Program-made: the position numbers and the translations under genes | Assembly: GCA_030623035.1 (NCBI GenBank) | Contig: JAUXFK010000039.1 | Coordinates: 1 to 15,001, forward strand | Length of the DNA: 15,001 bases | Direction of reading: 5' to 3' | Origin: Deltaproteobacteria bacterium | GTDB lineage: Bacteria; Desulfobacterota; UBA8473 | Shown: positions 7,649 to 15,001 of the stretch, in pieces | Layout of the letters: every line of letters begins with the position of its first letter | Position numbering within the stretch: the stretch's first letter is position 1 | Notes under the pieces: model-generated | Told to the model about the DNA's origin: nothing | Databases searched by the model: none | What the model saw: only the letters and a program-made list of their open reading frames with translations

Positions 7649-7760
7649 ATAAAGTAAGTACATAGACTTTGCAATAAAATATAGGCAGTTTAATTATAAT
7701 TTAAAAATCATACGGTTAGAGCTATTGAGGGAGGTTTGTTTTCAAAAGGATAATTATGGT

Positions 7761-7895
7761 ATGTATTTTGCTACCATAGGACAATTGTATCTATCTAAGC
7801 CCTTAGGTGAAGTCGGCAGTCTTCTCCAGGGGATTGGCACAAGTATTGAGTATTTAAGCCGTGAGGACAAGATTATTCAAAGCATAAAATTCTGA
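7761..7895 (+). CDS. Possible 44-residue hypothetical peptide upstream of glnD
   Basis: ATG 7761 with AAGGA about 10 bases upstream opens 44 codons (MYFATIGQLYLSKPLGEVGS, then LLQGIGTSIEYLSREDKI). The frame is open back to a stop at 7650-7652, so an earlier non-ATG start is possible. The sequence looks protein-like but I recognise no family. It overlaps the sigma-54-like site, so if that site is real this ORF may be fortuitous or the relic of an upstream gene. Confidence 0.25.
   Translation: MYFATIGQLYLSKPLGEVGSLLQGIGTSIEYLSREDKIIQSIKF
7835..7850 (+). promoter_or_regulatory. Sigma-54-like -24/-12 promoter upstream of glnD
   Basis: TGGCAC (7835-7840), five bases, then TTGAG (7846-7850) matches the sigma-54 pattern TGGCAC-N5-TTGCW except for GA in place of the -12 GC. 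The expected start of transcription is about 85-90 bases before glnD. Sigma-54 with NtrC-type activators commonly drives nitrogen genes, which fits the operon downstream. The changed -12 base weakens the call. No NtrC-like activator site was recognised upstream. Confidence 0.42.
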
Positions 7896-7950
7896 TAGCT
7901 CATTAAGATGGCTAAACAATTACAGTAGAAAGGTATTTAGAGAAAGAAAC

Positions 7951-10578
7951 TTGGAAAACCTTAAAGAACACTTAAAAGAGAGCATAGCCCGATTGGGAGA
8001 AGAATACGGTAATGGATTGTATGGCCGTGAACTTGTGCGGAGATACTCTTCCATTGTGGATGAATGTCTCAAGAAAATCTTTGTTGCCGACTTGTCCTCT
8101 AAAGGTAACGGAAACAACAAAGGTTATGCCATTGCTGCATTAGGAGGTTACGGTAGAGAAGAATTGAGTCCATACTCTGATATAGACCTCATGTTTTTAA
8201 TACCGCAGAGGTTCAATAGCAGTATTGAGGATATTACAGGCAGGATACTCTATCCCCTATGGGATGCCGGAATAACAGTTGGGTACTGTAATAGAACCTT
8301 GAAAGATTGTCTAACCATGATGAAAGAGGATATTACAGTGAGGACCTCCCTGATGGAAATGCGCTATCTTATGGGGGACAGAGGTCTGTACAGCCAATTT
8401 CAGAGATCAATCCTCAAGAACGCATTGTCTAAAGGTGTTAATTCCTTTATCTCAGAACAATTGAAGGATATGGAATCGAGGCGTAGGTATTATGGTGACT
8501 CTGTGTATCTGCTGGAACCCCATCTGAAAGAGGGTGAGGGTGGCTTGAGGGATATTCAGAGCGCTCTCTGGATAGCCAGGGTCAGGTTTCAGGCAAGGGG
8601 GATAGATGAATTAGAGGCAAAGGGTGTGCTATCTTCACGGGAAATCTCTCTATTGGAAGAGTCTCTGGAGTTTCTGTGGAAGGTGAGAAACGGGCTCCAT
8701 TTTGTAAGCGGCAGAAAAAATGATCACCTTGCCTTTGAATATCAGGAAAAGATAGCAAATGCTCTTGGCTACGATGACCCTGATTCAACGTTCGGGGTGA
8801 GACGATTCATGCACGACTATTACCAGTGTGCTGAGAATATAAAACATCTATCATCCGTGTTGACCGAGAGATCGGGGAGGAACCCAGGGAGGATCAAGAA
8901 AATCAGGAGAAAGGCCTCTTCCATGAGGATGGATTACGGCTTTGAGATAAAAAACAACAGGATATCGGTTGTGGATCCTGATCTTTTGAGGAGAAGCCCC
9001 CTGGCTATGATGAAAGTGTTCAGGTATTCCCAGGAACTGAACAAAGAGATCGGTATAGATACCCAGGAACTTATTAGAGAGAATTTGGACCTCGTAGATG
9101 AAGAATTCCGAAACTCTATGGATGTGAACAGCTCCTTCATATCGATTCTGAGGGGAAAGGGAGGAGCGGCAAAGACTCTTACCACGATGCACAGGCTTGG
9201 ATTTCTAGCTGAGTTTATCCCTGAATTTGCCGGGATAACCCGTCTTCCTCAGCCATATTACTACCACGTCTATACGGCTGATATCCACACTCTCTTTGCC
9301 GTTGAAGAGTTCGAAAACCTCCTTTTGGGGTACTATAAAGGCTCCTTTTCCTTTCTCAGCAATTTAGTCAAAGAAGAAAACAATGCCGAGCTGATCTTTC
9401 TTGCCCTTCTCTTTCATGATCTGGGAAAGGCCTTTAAGACCGACCATGTGGAGAAAGGCGTAGAACTTGTCCACATAATAGCGGATAGGATGGGACTTTC
9501 AAAAGAAGATACGGAGCTGGTAGCTTTTTTGGTAGAAAATCACATCTACATGTCCAGTGTAGCCCAGACCAGAGATCTGTCCGATGAGCATTTGATTATT
9601 AAGTTCGCCCAAAAGATGAAAGACATGGATAGATTGCGAAGGCTCTACATCCTGACCTTTGCCGATTTGAAGGCATCGAGGGCAGAGGCCTTCAACTCAT
9701 GGAAGGCTACCCTCTTTCAGGAACTCTATATAAGAGCATTCCATATTATAGAGAAGGGGGGCTTTACCATGACGGATATAGAATCTAAACTCGATAAGAT
9801 AAGAAATGAGGTCATATCAGAGCTGCGCCCAAGGATGCCCATGGATGACATCCATTACAATCTGGACTTAATGCCGTCACGGTACCTTCTCAATAACAGC
9901 CCTGAGATAATATCAAACCATATCCTCTTGTGCAACAACCTGGAAGAGGGAACCCTTGCCTTTGATGTAAGGGAGAAACCGGATAAAGGTTATTATGATA
10001 TCCTTATAGCTACACCGGATTTCCACGGTCTGTTCTACAAGGTTTGCGGCGTCATGGTCTATCATAATATGAATATATTAGATGCACAGATAGACACCAG
10101 AAGTGATGGCATAGCCATACAGCTTCTGCGCGTCAATTACCTGTACAATGATGAAACTGTAGATCGCGAGGAGTGGAAAGCCATCGAGGATAACCTGGAG
10201 AATGTCATCGACGGAAGGATCAAGGCGGAAGATCTGGTAAAGAAGAGAGAGTCTTATCTCCTTTCTAAAGAAGCGGGTCTTAAGGATATTAAGGCGACCA
10301 TAAGGATTGATAACGATACCTCCGACTTTTACACGGTGATCGATGTAGAGACCAACGATAGATTCGGCCTCCTTTATTCAATCACAAAGGCCATATCGGA
10401 TATAGGTATCTCTATCTATATAGCAAAGATAGCCACGAGTCTTATGCGGGTTACTGACAGTTTTTATGTGAGAGATATATTTGGTCAAAAGATATACGAT
10501 GAGAGTAAGTTAAAAAGGATCAGATATAGTCTTTTCAAGGTTTTAGAGAAAACAGGAGGATACTATGAAGAAGATTGA
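7951..10578 (+). CDS. glnD: [Protein-PII] uridylyltransferase / uridylyl-removing enzyme
   Basis: Bifunctional cytoplasmic nitrogen sensor: it adds UMP to PII when glutamine is low and removes it when glutamine is high. The 875 residues are close to the 890 of E. coli. Domains: nucleotidyltransferase with ALGGYGREELSPYSDIDLMF (catalytic Asp77 and Asp79); a helical linker; an HD domain with His489-Asp490 in LLFHDLGKAFKTDH for UMP removal; and two C-terminal ACT domains (about 676 and 793 onward) that bind glutamine. All catalytic motifs are intact. The start is TTG: the frame is open only from 7888 and holds no ATG or GTG before it, and the Shine-Dalgarno is poor (AGAGAAAG). Its 3' end overlaps glnB by 14 bases, implying translational coupling with its own substrate. 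Confidence 0.96.
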   Translation: MENLKEHLKESIARLGEEYGNGLYGRELVRRYSSIVDECLKKIFVADLSSKGNGNNKGYAIAALGGYGREELSPYSDIDLMFLIPQRFNSSIEDITGRILYPLWDAGITVGYCNRTLKDCLTMMKEDITVRTSLMEMRYLMGDRGLYSQFQRSILKNALSKGVNSFISEQLKDMESRRRYYGDSVYLLEPHLKEGEGGLRDIQSALWIARVRFQARGIDELEAKGVLSSREISLLEESLEFLWKVRNGLHFVSGRKNDHLAFEYQEKIANALGYDDPDSTFGVRRFMHDYYQCAENIKHLSSVLTERSGRNPGRIKKIRRKASSMRMDYGFEIKNNRISVVDPDLLRRSPLAMMKVFRYSQELNKEIGIDTQELIRENLDLVDEEFRNSMDVNSSFISILRGKGGAAKTLTTMHRLGFLAEFIPEFAGITRLPQPYYYHVYTADIHTLFAVEEFENLLLGYYKGSFSFLSNLVKEENNAELIFLALLFHDLGKAFKTDHVEKGVELVHIIADRMGLSKEDTELVAFLVENHIYMSSVAQTRDLSDEHLIIKFAQKMKDMDRLRRLYILTFADLKASRAEAFNSWKATLFQELYIRAFHIIEKGGFTMTDIESKLDKIRNEVISELRPRMPMDDIHYNLDLMPSRYLLNNSPEIISNHILLCNNLEEGTLAFDVREKPDKGYYDILIATPDFHGLFYKVCGVMVYHNMNILDAQIDTRSDGIAIQLLRVNYLYNDETVDREEWKAIEDNLENVIDGRIKAEDLVKKRESYLLSKEAGLKDIKATIRIDNDTSDFYTVIDVETNDRFGLLYSITKAISDIGISIYIAKIATSLMRVTDSFYVRDIFGQKIYDESKLKRIRYSLFKVLEKTGGYYEED

Positions 10579-10903
10579 AGCTATTATCAAACCTTTTAAA
10601 CTGGATGATGTTAAGGAGAAGCTTACAAAACTGGGAGTGCAGGGGATGACCGTATCGGAAGTGAAGGGCTTTGGCCGTCAAAAAGGCCATACCGAGATCT
10701 ATAGAGGTGCCGAATACGTAATCGATTTCGTGCCTAAAATAAAGATAGAAATCGTAATTGAGGATGACATGGTTTCAAAGGTGGTAGAGACTATAGAGAA
10801 GTCTGCAAGGACTGGAAAGATAGGAGATGGAAAGATATTTGTCCTGCCAGTGGAAGAGGCAATCAGGATAAGGACAGGAGAACGAAAGGAAGATGCTTTG
10901 TAA
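10565..10903 (+). CDS. glnB: Nitrogen regulatory protein P-II
   Basis: A 112-residue trimeric signal protein that integrates 2-oxoglutarate, ATP/ADP and, through GlnD, glutamine. The T-loop reads GRQKGHTEIYRGAEYVIDF with the uridylylation site Tyr51 present. The B-loop TGKIGDGKIFVLPVEEA and the C-loop Arg residues are also intact, so it should bind ATP and be modified normally. GGAGG lies just before the ATG inside the end of glnD. It sits between glnD and amtB. GlnB and GlnK cannot be told apart reliably by sequence here; the pairing with amtB is typical of GlnK, the pairing with glnD is compatible with either. Confidence 0.96.
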   Translation: MKKIEAIIKPFKLDDVKEKLTKLGVQGMTVSEVKGFGRQKGHTEIYRGAEYVIDFVPKIKIEIVIEDDMVSKVVETIEKSARTGKIGDGKIFVLPVEEAIRIRTGERKEDAL

Positions 10904-10918
10904 TGGAGGTTGAATTTT

Positions 10919-12210
10919 ATGTGTAAAATATTATTTGAGTTATTATTTGTCTTGTCAAGCCTTTTTATCAGCCACATTTCAGCCTTTGGAGCTACAGAAC
11001 AGCAAGTTTTGAATTGCGATTCAGGAAATACTGCATGGATGATGATATCTTCCGCCCTGGTTCTCCTCATGTTACCCGGCCTTGCTTTGTTCTATGCAGG
11101 GATGGTGAGGAGTAAAAATGTCCTTGGTACGATGATGCATAGTTTTCTGGCCATGGCGATCATCAGTATCCAGTGGGTTGTTATCGGTTATACCCTGGCA
11201 TTTGGGTCAGATAAAGGCGGCCTAATCGGAGGCCTCGATTTTTTCTTATTAAAGGGGATAAGCCCTTACACCTTACAGGGAGATATCCCCCTTTATGTAT
11301 TCATTATGTTTCAGGGGATGTTTGCCATTATTACCCCTGCCCTTATCAGTGGGGCACTGGCAGAGCGAGTAAAGTTCAGCGCTTTCTTTCTTTTCATACT
11401 TCTTTGGAGTACGCTTATCTATGACCCTATTGCCCATTGGGTCTGGGGCGAAGGAGGCTGGCTTTACAAGATGGGGGCTCTGGACTTTGCCGGTGGGACA
11501 GTTGTTCATGTATCCTCTGGTATTTCTTCGCTGGCTGCAATCCTTATACTTGGGAAGAGGGTGGGATATCTTAAGGAAACATTAACCCCCCATAACATGA
11601 CCATTACCTTACTTGGGGCTGGACTTCTTTGGATCGGCTGGTTTGGCTTTAATGCAGGGAGCGCTCTCGCAGCAAACACCAGTGCAGGACTGGCCTTTAT
11701 TACCACTCACCTGGCCTCGTCGTCTGCCGCGCTGTCATGGCTTCTATATGAATGGAAACATCAGGGAAGGCCTAGTGCATTGGGGTTTGCCTCTGGAATT
11801 GTAGCGGGTTTGGTTGCAATTACTCCCGCAGCGGGGTTTGTAAAACCGGGACCAGCCATAATCATTGGTCTGGTTGCTGGAATCTTATGTTATAGAGCCG
11901 TCCTTTTAAAGGTAAAATCGGATATGATGATTCCCTTGATGTATTTGGTATCCATGGAGTAGGGGGAATCTGGGGGGCTCTGGCTACGGGCATATTTGTC
12001 ACTATTGGAGGAAGTGGTGTCCTGACAGGAAATTACAGCCAGTTAGCCATACAATTAACAGGCGTTTTAGCTACCGCTTTCTATGCCTTTGTAGGGACAT
12101 ATCTTATCGTATTAGTTCTGGATAAGATAATCGGCTTGCGGGTTAGCGAAGAGGATGAGGTCGTCGGTCTGGATCAGACACAGCATGGTGAGATTGGTTA
12201 TAGGTATTAA
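10919..12210 (+). pseudogene. amtB: Ammonium transporter with a one-base frameshift
   Basis: An Amt/Rh-family ammonium channel: signal peptide (MCKILFELLFVLSSLFISHI), then GLALFYAGMVRSKN, ISGALAERVKFSAF, AHWVWGEGGWL, GGTVVHVSSG with the first pore His197, and GWFGFNAGS. At about 11921-11926 the family's DYDDSLD is read as DMMIPLM because one T seems to be missing from GATTATGAT, and the frame stops at 11962. From about 11924 the next frame continues correctly with YDDSLDVFGIHGVGGIWGAL (second pore His, about residue 346) to a stop at 12208-12210. Restored length is about 430 residues. The 347-residue product would lack the last helices and a pore His. ATG 10919 is chosen over TTG 10910 because GGAGG (10905-10909) abuts the TTG but sits 9 bases from the ATG. 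A sequencing error cannot be excluded. Confidence 0.9.
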
Positions 12211-12362
12211 AAAACGGGAAGTAAAAAAGAAGTGAAGTTAAGAGGTTAGGGTCTGCCAAGGAAGCAGGTTTTCTGACTTCGAATTTGACAGGCGAATGAG
12301 ATACTTATAACATGACAAAGCCCATTTGCCATTGGCAGAATAAACACGGATTCCCAAGTTTG

Positions 12363-13835
12363 TTAATTGCTGAGTATGTGCAAGGGTAATATCTTACTTG
12401 CCACGCTTTCGTATACCTCACGTCGCATCACTCGGAGAACATGCCCTTCTTCCCAGATGCCTCCCCTCAGCTTATCTTCCAGAGCTGTTGATCGTAAGGT
12501 TTCCAGCACCATAGAGATTAGTTTTGGTTCGTCAATTTCTCCAACACGGGGGCTCACCACAATACTGACCTTTGGCAGACCGTTCTCTTCCTGTTCAACA
12601 AATTGATAGTCGGTTGGATTTCCGCCAAAATGAGTTGGTAAAATATCCTCAATCAGGGTGATTAACTCGCTGCCGGTGAAACACATGCCCTCACTGGTTA
12701 ACTTCTCGTAACTTCGAATGGTATGTAGATGTTGTCGCAGTCCGAAAGATTCCAATAGGCAACCACAAGAGCGCTCTTCAATCTCTCCGTAATCACCGCT
12801 TTCCACATTGAGCATGATCTTAGGGCATCCTGGGAACAGGGTTGTGTGAATCAGAGCTTTAATGCTATTACCACTTTTGCCAATGGGTTTTTCTCGCTGA
12901 ATCAACGCCATCTTTGATGGAAGTAAATGGACATCATCTAATGTTGCAGGGGCAGCGCAAGCTATACCAATATGGCCTGCTTCTCCCATAGAGTAATGAC
13001 AGACAGCCTGACACCCTGTGTCAGCAACTACCCTGGCTTTAGCGGGAGTAAAAGGTTCTCCGCCGAATCGAAACAACGTACCTGAGATATCAATACAATG
13101 CTCTTTTGCTGCCAGACACACCCGAACCCCTGCACTCGCACTTGTGTCGATATGAGCAGGTGTACCTTCCTCCTTTTTCGCTGCCAGCCATCGTGCTACC
13201 TGTAAGGCTTCCGCAAGAGGAGAGTATTTCGGTATCGGTAATGGTCTTCTCCATAACCGACTGGCAAAGATGACGTAGTTTGTGAAAAGAAAATGCCTCC
13301 AGGTTCCCAAATTCAACTCGTTCCTGTTTTGAGTAAACCATTGTTCTACCTGTTTTCCCAGCTTGATATGACGCAGTGCGTTCTTCATACCGGCAACTCC
13401 TGGAGGAAGTGGACGCCACAGGCCTGTTGGTCGGTCTGCTATATCAAAGGCCATAAGAAACAGGGCATGGGAACAAGCTTCGTGTTCAAGCAAATCAAAG
13501 TCAACGAGAAGGCGCGTTCCCGCACCTCGTGATCCTCCGGTGCTGGCGTTGTAATGCCTGGCTAAAAGGGGGTTATCAAAATCTTTGGCATGCACGGAAA
13601 GCTGAAACCCCGGACGCTTGATCGGATGACGCCCTTTGAACTCATCAAGAGTAATATACACGCCTTCCTCATAAAGCGCTGTCAAAGTACTTTCTATGCC
13701 CCCTTGCCTAACCATATGGTCAATATCTGAAAAATTGAGTCCGGCCTGCTTCAAAAGCGCCTTATATGGACTTCCGGGATTCTCATAAACACCTTTTTTT
13801 ATGAGGCGCAGAAAATTGTCTTTTCGGTTTGCCAT
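12363..13835 (-). CDS. PaaK/LuxE-like adenylate-forming enzyme (acyl- or aryl-activating)
   Basis: A 490-residue (from the first ATG) member of the ANL superfamily, nearest in style to phenylacetate-CoA ligase and LuxE. Such enzymes activate a carboxylic acid with ATP and pass it to a thiol. Seen: N-terminal FLRLIKKGVYENPGSPYKAL; ATP-binding loop NASTGGSRGAGTRL (about 97-108); FRFGGEPFTPAKARVV and HYSMGEAGHIG (about 280-290, the usual Tyr/Glu-Gly nucleotide region); ESGDYGEIEE (ribose-binding Asp); and the hinge IRSYEKLTSEGMCFTG before a C-terminal lid domain. The substrate cannot be told. Conserved-looking sequence continues 37 codons upstream of this ATG to an ATT with a well-placed Shine-Dalgarno (separate entry), so the true protein is probably about 527 residues. 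It stands alone, convergent with amtB, and has no pathway neighbours in the window. Confidence 0.85.
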   Translation of the reverse strand: MANRKDNFLRLIKKGVYENPGSPYKALLKQAGLNFSDIDHMVRQGGIESTLTALYEEGVYITLDEFKGRHPIKRPGFQLSVHAKDFDNPLLARHYNASTGGSRGAGTRLLVDFDLLEHEACSHALFLMAFDIADRPTGLWRPLPPGVAGMKNALRHIKLGKQVEQWFTQNRNELNLGTWRHFLFTNYVIFASRLWRRPLPIPKYSPLAEALQVARWLAAKKEEGTPAHIDTSASAGVRVCLAAKEHCIDISGTLFRFGGEPFTPAKARVVADTGCQAVCHYSMGEAGHIGIACAAPATLDDVHLLPSKMALIQREKPIGKSGNSIKALIHTTLFPGCPKIMLNVESGDYGEIEERSCGCLLESFGLRQHLHTIRSYEKLTSEGMCFTGSELITLIEDILPTHFGGNPTDYQFVEQEENGLPKVSIVVSPRVGEIDEPKLISMVLETLRSTALEDKLRGGIWEEGHVLRVMRREVYESVASKILPLHILSN

Positions 13836-13957
13836 GTGCTGTTGTATGTTCTCCCGGGCCTCATCCAGAGAGATCGTCTGTCGCAGGAAATCGGGTAGCC
13901 CCGTGGCATAACGTACAAACGCGGTTATATCTGCTAAAATACTAATAACTCAATCCT
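13836..13957 (-). other. Upstream N-terminal extension of the PaaK-like gene, with probable ATT start and RBS
   Basis: In frame with the ligase, codons from 13949 down to 13836 read VISILADITAFVRYATGLPD and FLRQTISLDEARENIQQH, which runs smoothly into MANRKDNFL and matches how this kind of PaaK-like protein usually begins. An in-frame stop lies at 13950-13952. No ATG, GTG or TTG occurs between that stop and the ATG at 13835. AGGA (13954-13957) sits seven bases before ATT at 13944-13946, ideal spacing for initiation there. Either ATT is a rare start, as in infC, or the original start has mutated and expression is impaired. Confidence 0.6.
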
Positions 13958-14078
13958 CGTTTTGCTGTAACAGTTTAGCTTTTTGAAATTTTAGTTGCAA
14001 ACGCGGTGGTCAAATTTTAACCTGTGCAACTGTTTGAACATTTTAGTGAGCGTTAAGAGTGAGATATCGTTCTGTTGG

Positions 14079-14372
14079 TCATATATAAACTGCCTCATCT
14101 AAAATGGACTCTTTAAACTGCGGCTTGATGCCTTTTCGGGTGACTAAATCAATTTCTGAGTTTAAAGCTTTTTCAAGATAGTGCTCCAATTCGATCAAGG
14201 TGATGAGGCTGGGAACTTCTTCATAATCAATAAGAATATCAATATCACTTTTTTGGGTTTGCTCACCTCGAACATATGACCCAAATATACCAACACGGTT
14301 CACTTTATATTTTTCTGTAAGTATTTCTTTCTGTTGGATTAAACTATTTTTTATTTCCTCCAAAGTTTTCAT
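14079..14372 (-). CDS. MNT-type nucleotidyltransferase (MntA-like, orphan)
   Basis: A 97-residue minimal nucleotidyltransferase. The signature GIFGSYVRGEQTQKSDIDIL carries the Gly-Ser and Asp-x-Asp active-site residues, and SEIDLVTRKGIKP follows with a possible third Asp. In HEPN/MNT modules the MNT protein is the antitoxin and adds AMP to the HEPN RNase. The HEPN gene normally lies directly beside it, but the bases after its stop (13958-14078) encode no HEPN-like frame, and upstream lies transposon debris. It is probably an orphan antitoxin or a relic of a module split by rearrangement. ATG 14372 has AAGGAG about 12 bases upstream and AAAGG immediately before it. Confidence 0.85.
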   Translation of the reverse strand: MKTLEEIKNSLIQQKEILTEKYKVNRVGIFGSYVRGEQTQKSDIDILIDYEEVPSLITLIELEHYLEKALNSEIDLVTRKGIKPQFKESILDEAVYI

Positions 14373-14442
14373 ACCTTTATGACTCCTTATTTAGAAAGAT
14401 AACAAGTCTGTAGAAAAACCGTTTTTAACAAGACACTCCTTT

Positions 14443-14485
14443 TATCCAGCCGGGGATTTTTTGAAATCCCAGTGCCGTCTGGATA
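14443..14485. repeat. Imperfect 43-base hairpin near an IS end
   Basis: TATCCAG at 14443-14449 pairs with CTGGATA at 14479-14485; inside it CGG pairs with CCG, and GGGATTT-tttg-AAATCCC forms a perfect 7-base inner stem, with small bulges between. No T-tract follows on either strand. It lies downstream of the transposase relic, between it and the MNT gene, so it is probably a structure in the 3' end of the degraded insertion sequence. AGTCTGTAGAAAAACC at about 14405-14420 resembles an IS terminus. Confidence 0.45.
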
Positions 14486-14584
14486 GTTCTCCTTTGTGTG
14501 GGATCGTCTGGTCTTGGCTATGGACTCATTACTATTGGCTTATTGTTGTCCTATTGCGCTGTTTTCCCGCTACTATTCCATTTA

Positions 14585-14746
14585 TTACGCAAATCCTGGC
14601 CTGTAACGCTGAATCTTTTTCATATTGTGCACGATGCAAAACAGATTCCACTGGGCATTTACCTTGGGTTTACCACGCATGGTGAAACGATCCAGACCGA
14701 GTGCGAAGCAGATATTCGCGAATACCGGTTCCAATGTTCCCATCCA
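14585..14746 (-). pseudogene. Relic of an IS1182-type DDE transposase (C-terminal end only)
   Basis: The minus strand carries 53 codons and a stop with the characteristic C-terminus of IS1182-family transposases: GTLEPVFANICFALGLDRFT, then MRGKPKVNAQWNLFCIVHNM and KKIQ. EPVFANI, DRFTMRGK and QW..FC.VHN are the conserved landmarks, ending at TAA 14585-14587. An in-frame stop at 14747-14749 precedes it, and the catalytic DDE core is absent, so this is a dead 3' fragment. The family is recalled from motif, not searched. The long plus-strand frames over this stretch are antisense shadows. Confidence 0.68.
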
Positions 14747-14850
14747 TTAGCAACTTATAAATGTGAAGAACGTTCCCTATATCTAACATAACCCTTATGC
14801 CAAGTTATTTAATTACCTAAAGACGTCCCCCATATCCATCCAATCTAACC

Positions 14851-15001
14851 TTATTCGTTAGAGGGCTTATTTGGCTGGCCCCCAATGATTTCTTTTGATA
14901 GTGCAGAAAAGGCAGACTCACTATTATCTTGGACTTCAGATAATAGAGCTTCTAGTTCATGTTTTGGCATCCTTTTTAACAACTCAAAGAGTATGATGGT
15001 A
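14851..15001 (-). CDS. 3' end of an unidentified gene (5' end beyond window)
   Basis: An open frame enters from the right edge and ends at TAA 14851-14853. It includes LFELLKRMPKHELEALLSEV and a low-complexity tail ending in GGQPNKPSNE. About 49 codons are visible with no family signature; the first part looks helical and amphipathic, like a short antitoxin or a C-terminal tail. An internal ATG (residue M of RMPKHE) has AAAAAGG directly adjacent, too close for a good start. Coding status is likely but not certain. Confidence 0.45.
   Translation of the reverse strand, partial: TIILFELLKRMPKHELEALLSEVQDNSESAFSALSKEIIGGQPNKPSNE

Noticed and set aside
8851..9192. A 113-codon minus-strand frame inside glnD
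   Set aside because: It is antisense to an intact, highly recognisable enzyme with no motif of its own.
12285..12311. TTGACA followed by TATAAC on the plus strand, resembling a promoter
   Set aside because: The spacer is only 15 bases and it would transcribe antisense into the ligase gene with no plus-strand gene downstream.
12211..12362. Possible terminator between amtB and the convergent ligase gene (CTGC...GCAG then GTTTT; TGCC-att-GGCA)
   Set aside because: The stems are 4 bases, and the T-tracts are weak or absent; not supportable as a terminator.
14461..14791. Two plus-strand frames of 74 and 97 codons, one looking hydrophobic like a membrane protein
   Set aside because: They lie antisense to the clear IS1182-type transposase C-terminus on the minus strand, and neither has family-like motifs.
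1..15001. CRISPR array, tRNA or rRNA genes, prophage or integrase
   Set aside because: I looked for regularly spaced direct repeats, cloverleaf ends and phage genes by eye and saw none.

Overview
The window reads as a piece of a chromosome of moderate G+C from a free-living, environmentally responsive Gram-negative bacterium. A deltaproteobacterium (Desulfobacterota) is my best guess. It rests on the RAYT-DnaA-like transposase, the large PhnD-sensor hybrid kinase and the glnD-glnB-amtB cluster, but no single marker proves it. No rRNA, tRNA or CRISPR array was seen.

Layout. (i) Bases 1-4195, minus strand: a two-gene signalling operon. A 1249-residue hybrid histidine kinase (periplasmic PhnD-like sensor, PAS, HisKA, HATPase, two receivers, Hpt) is followed by a response regulator cut by the window edge. 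(ii) 4635-5636, plus: a REP-associated tyrosine (HUH/Y1) transposase with a DnaA domain IV-like tail and a near-consensus promoter that abuts its start codon. (iii) 5875-6816, plus: a CZB-GGDEF diguanylate cyclase with the architecture and metal-ligand spacing of E. coli DgcZ, plus an intact I-site. (iv) 6964-7410, plus: a RelE/ParE-type toxin-antitoxin pair whose antitoxin looks intact. The toxin has lost its middle to an internal deletion and seems to have lost its start codon too. (v) 7411-7950: a 540-base gap with two very small, uncertain ORFs and a near-match to a sigma-54 promoter. (vi) 7951-12210, plus: the nitrogen operon glnD-glnB-amtB (PII uridylyltransferase, PII protein with the uridylylatable Tyr51, ammonium transporter). 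amtB is broken by a one-base frameshift. (vii) 12363-13835 (probably to 13946), minus: a PaaK/LuxE-like adenylate-forming enzyme whose conserved N-terminus runs upstream of the first standard start codon and seems to begin at an ATT. (viii) 14079-14372, minus: an orphan MNT nucleotidyltransferase without its usual HEPN partner. (ix) 14585-14746, minus: the C-terminal relic of an IS1182-type transposase, then the 3' end of an unknown gene at the window edge.

How the genes fit. glnD, glnB and amtB form one functional unit: GlnD reads glutamine and uridylylates GlnB, and PII proteins gate AmtB. A sigma-54-type promoter upstream would suit nitrogen-regulated transcription. Around this core lie signalling genes (phosphorelay, cyclic di-GMP) and a scatter of mobile or defence-type genes in several stages of decay: toxin deletion, transposase relic, orphan MNT.

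I did not find a convincing new multi-gene system. The most useful observations are the unusual or broken genes (toxin, amtB, ATT start), the sigma-54-like site, the DgcZ-like cyclase with an intact I-site, and the transposase-DnaA-like fusion.
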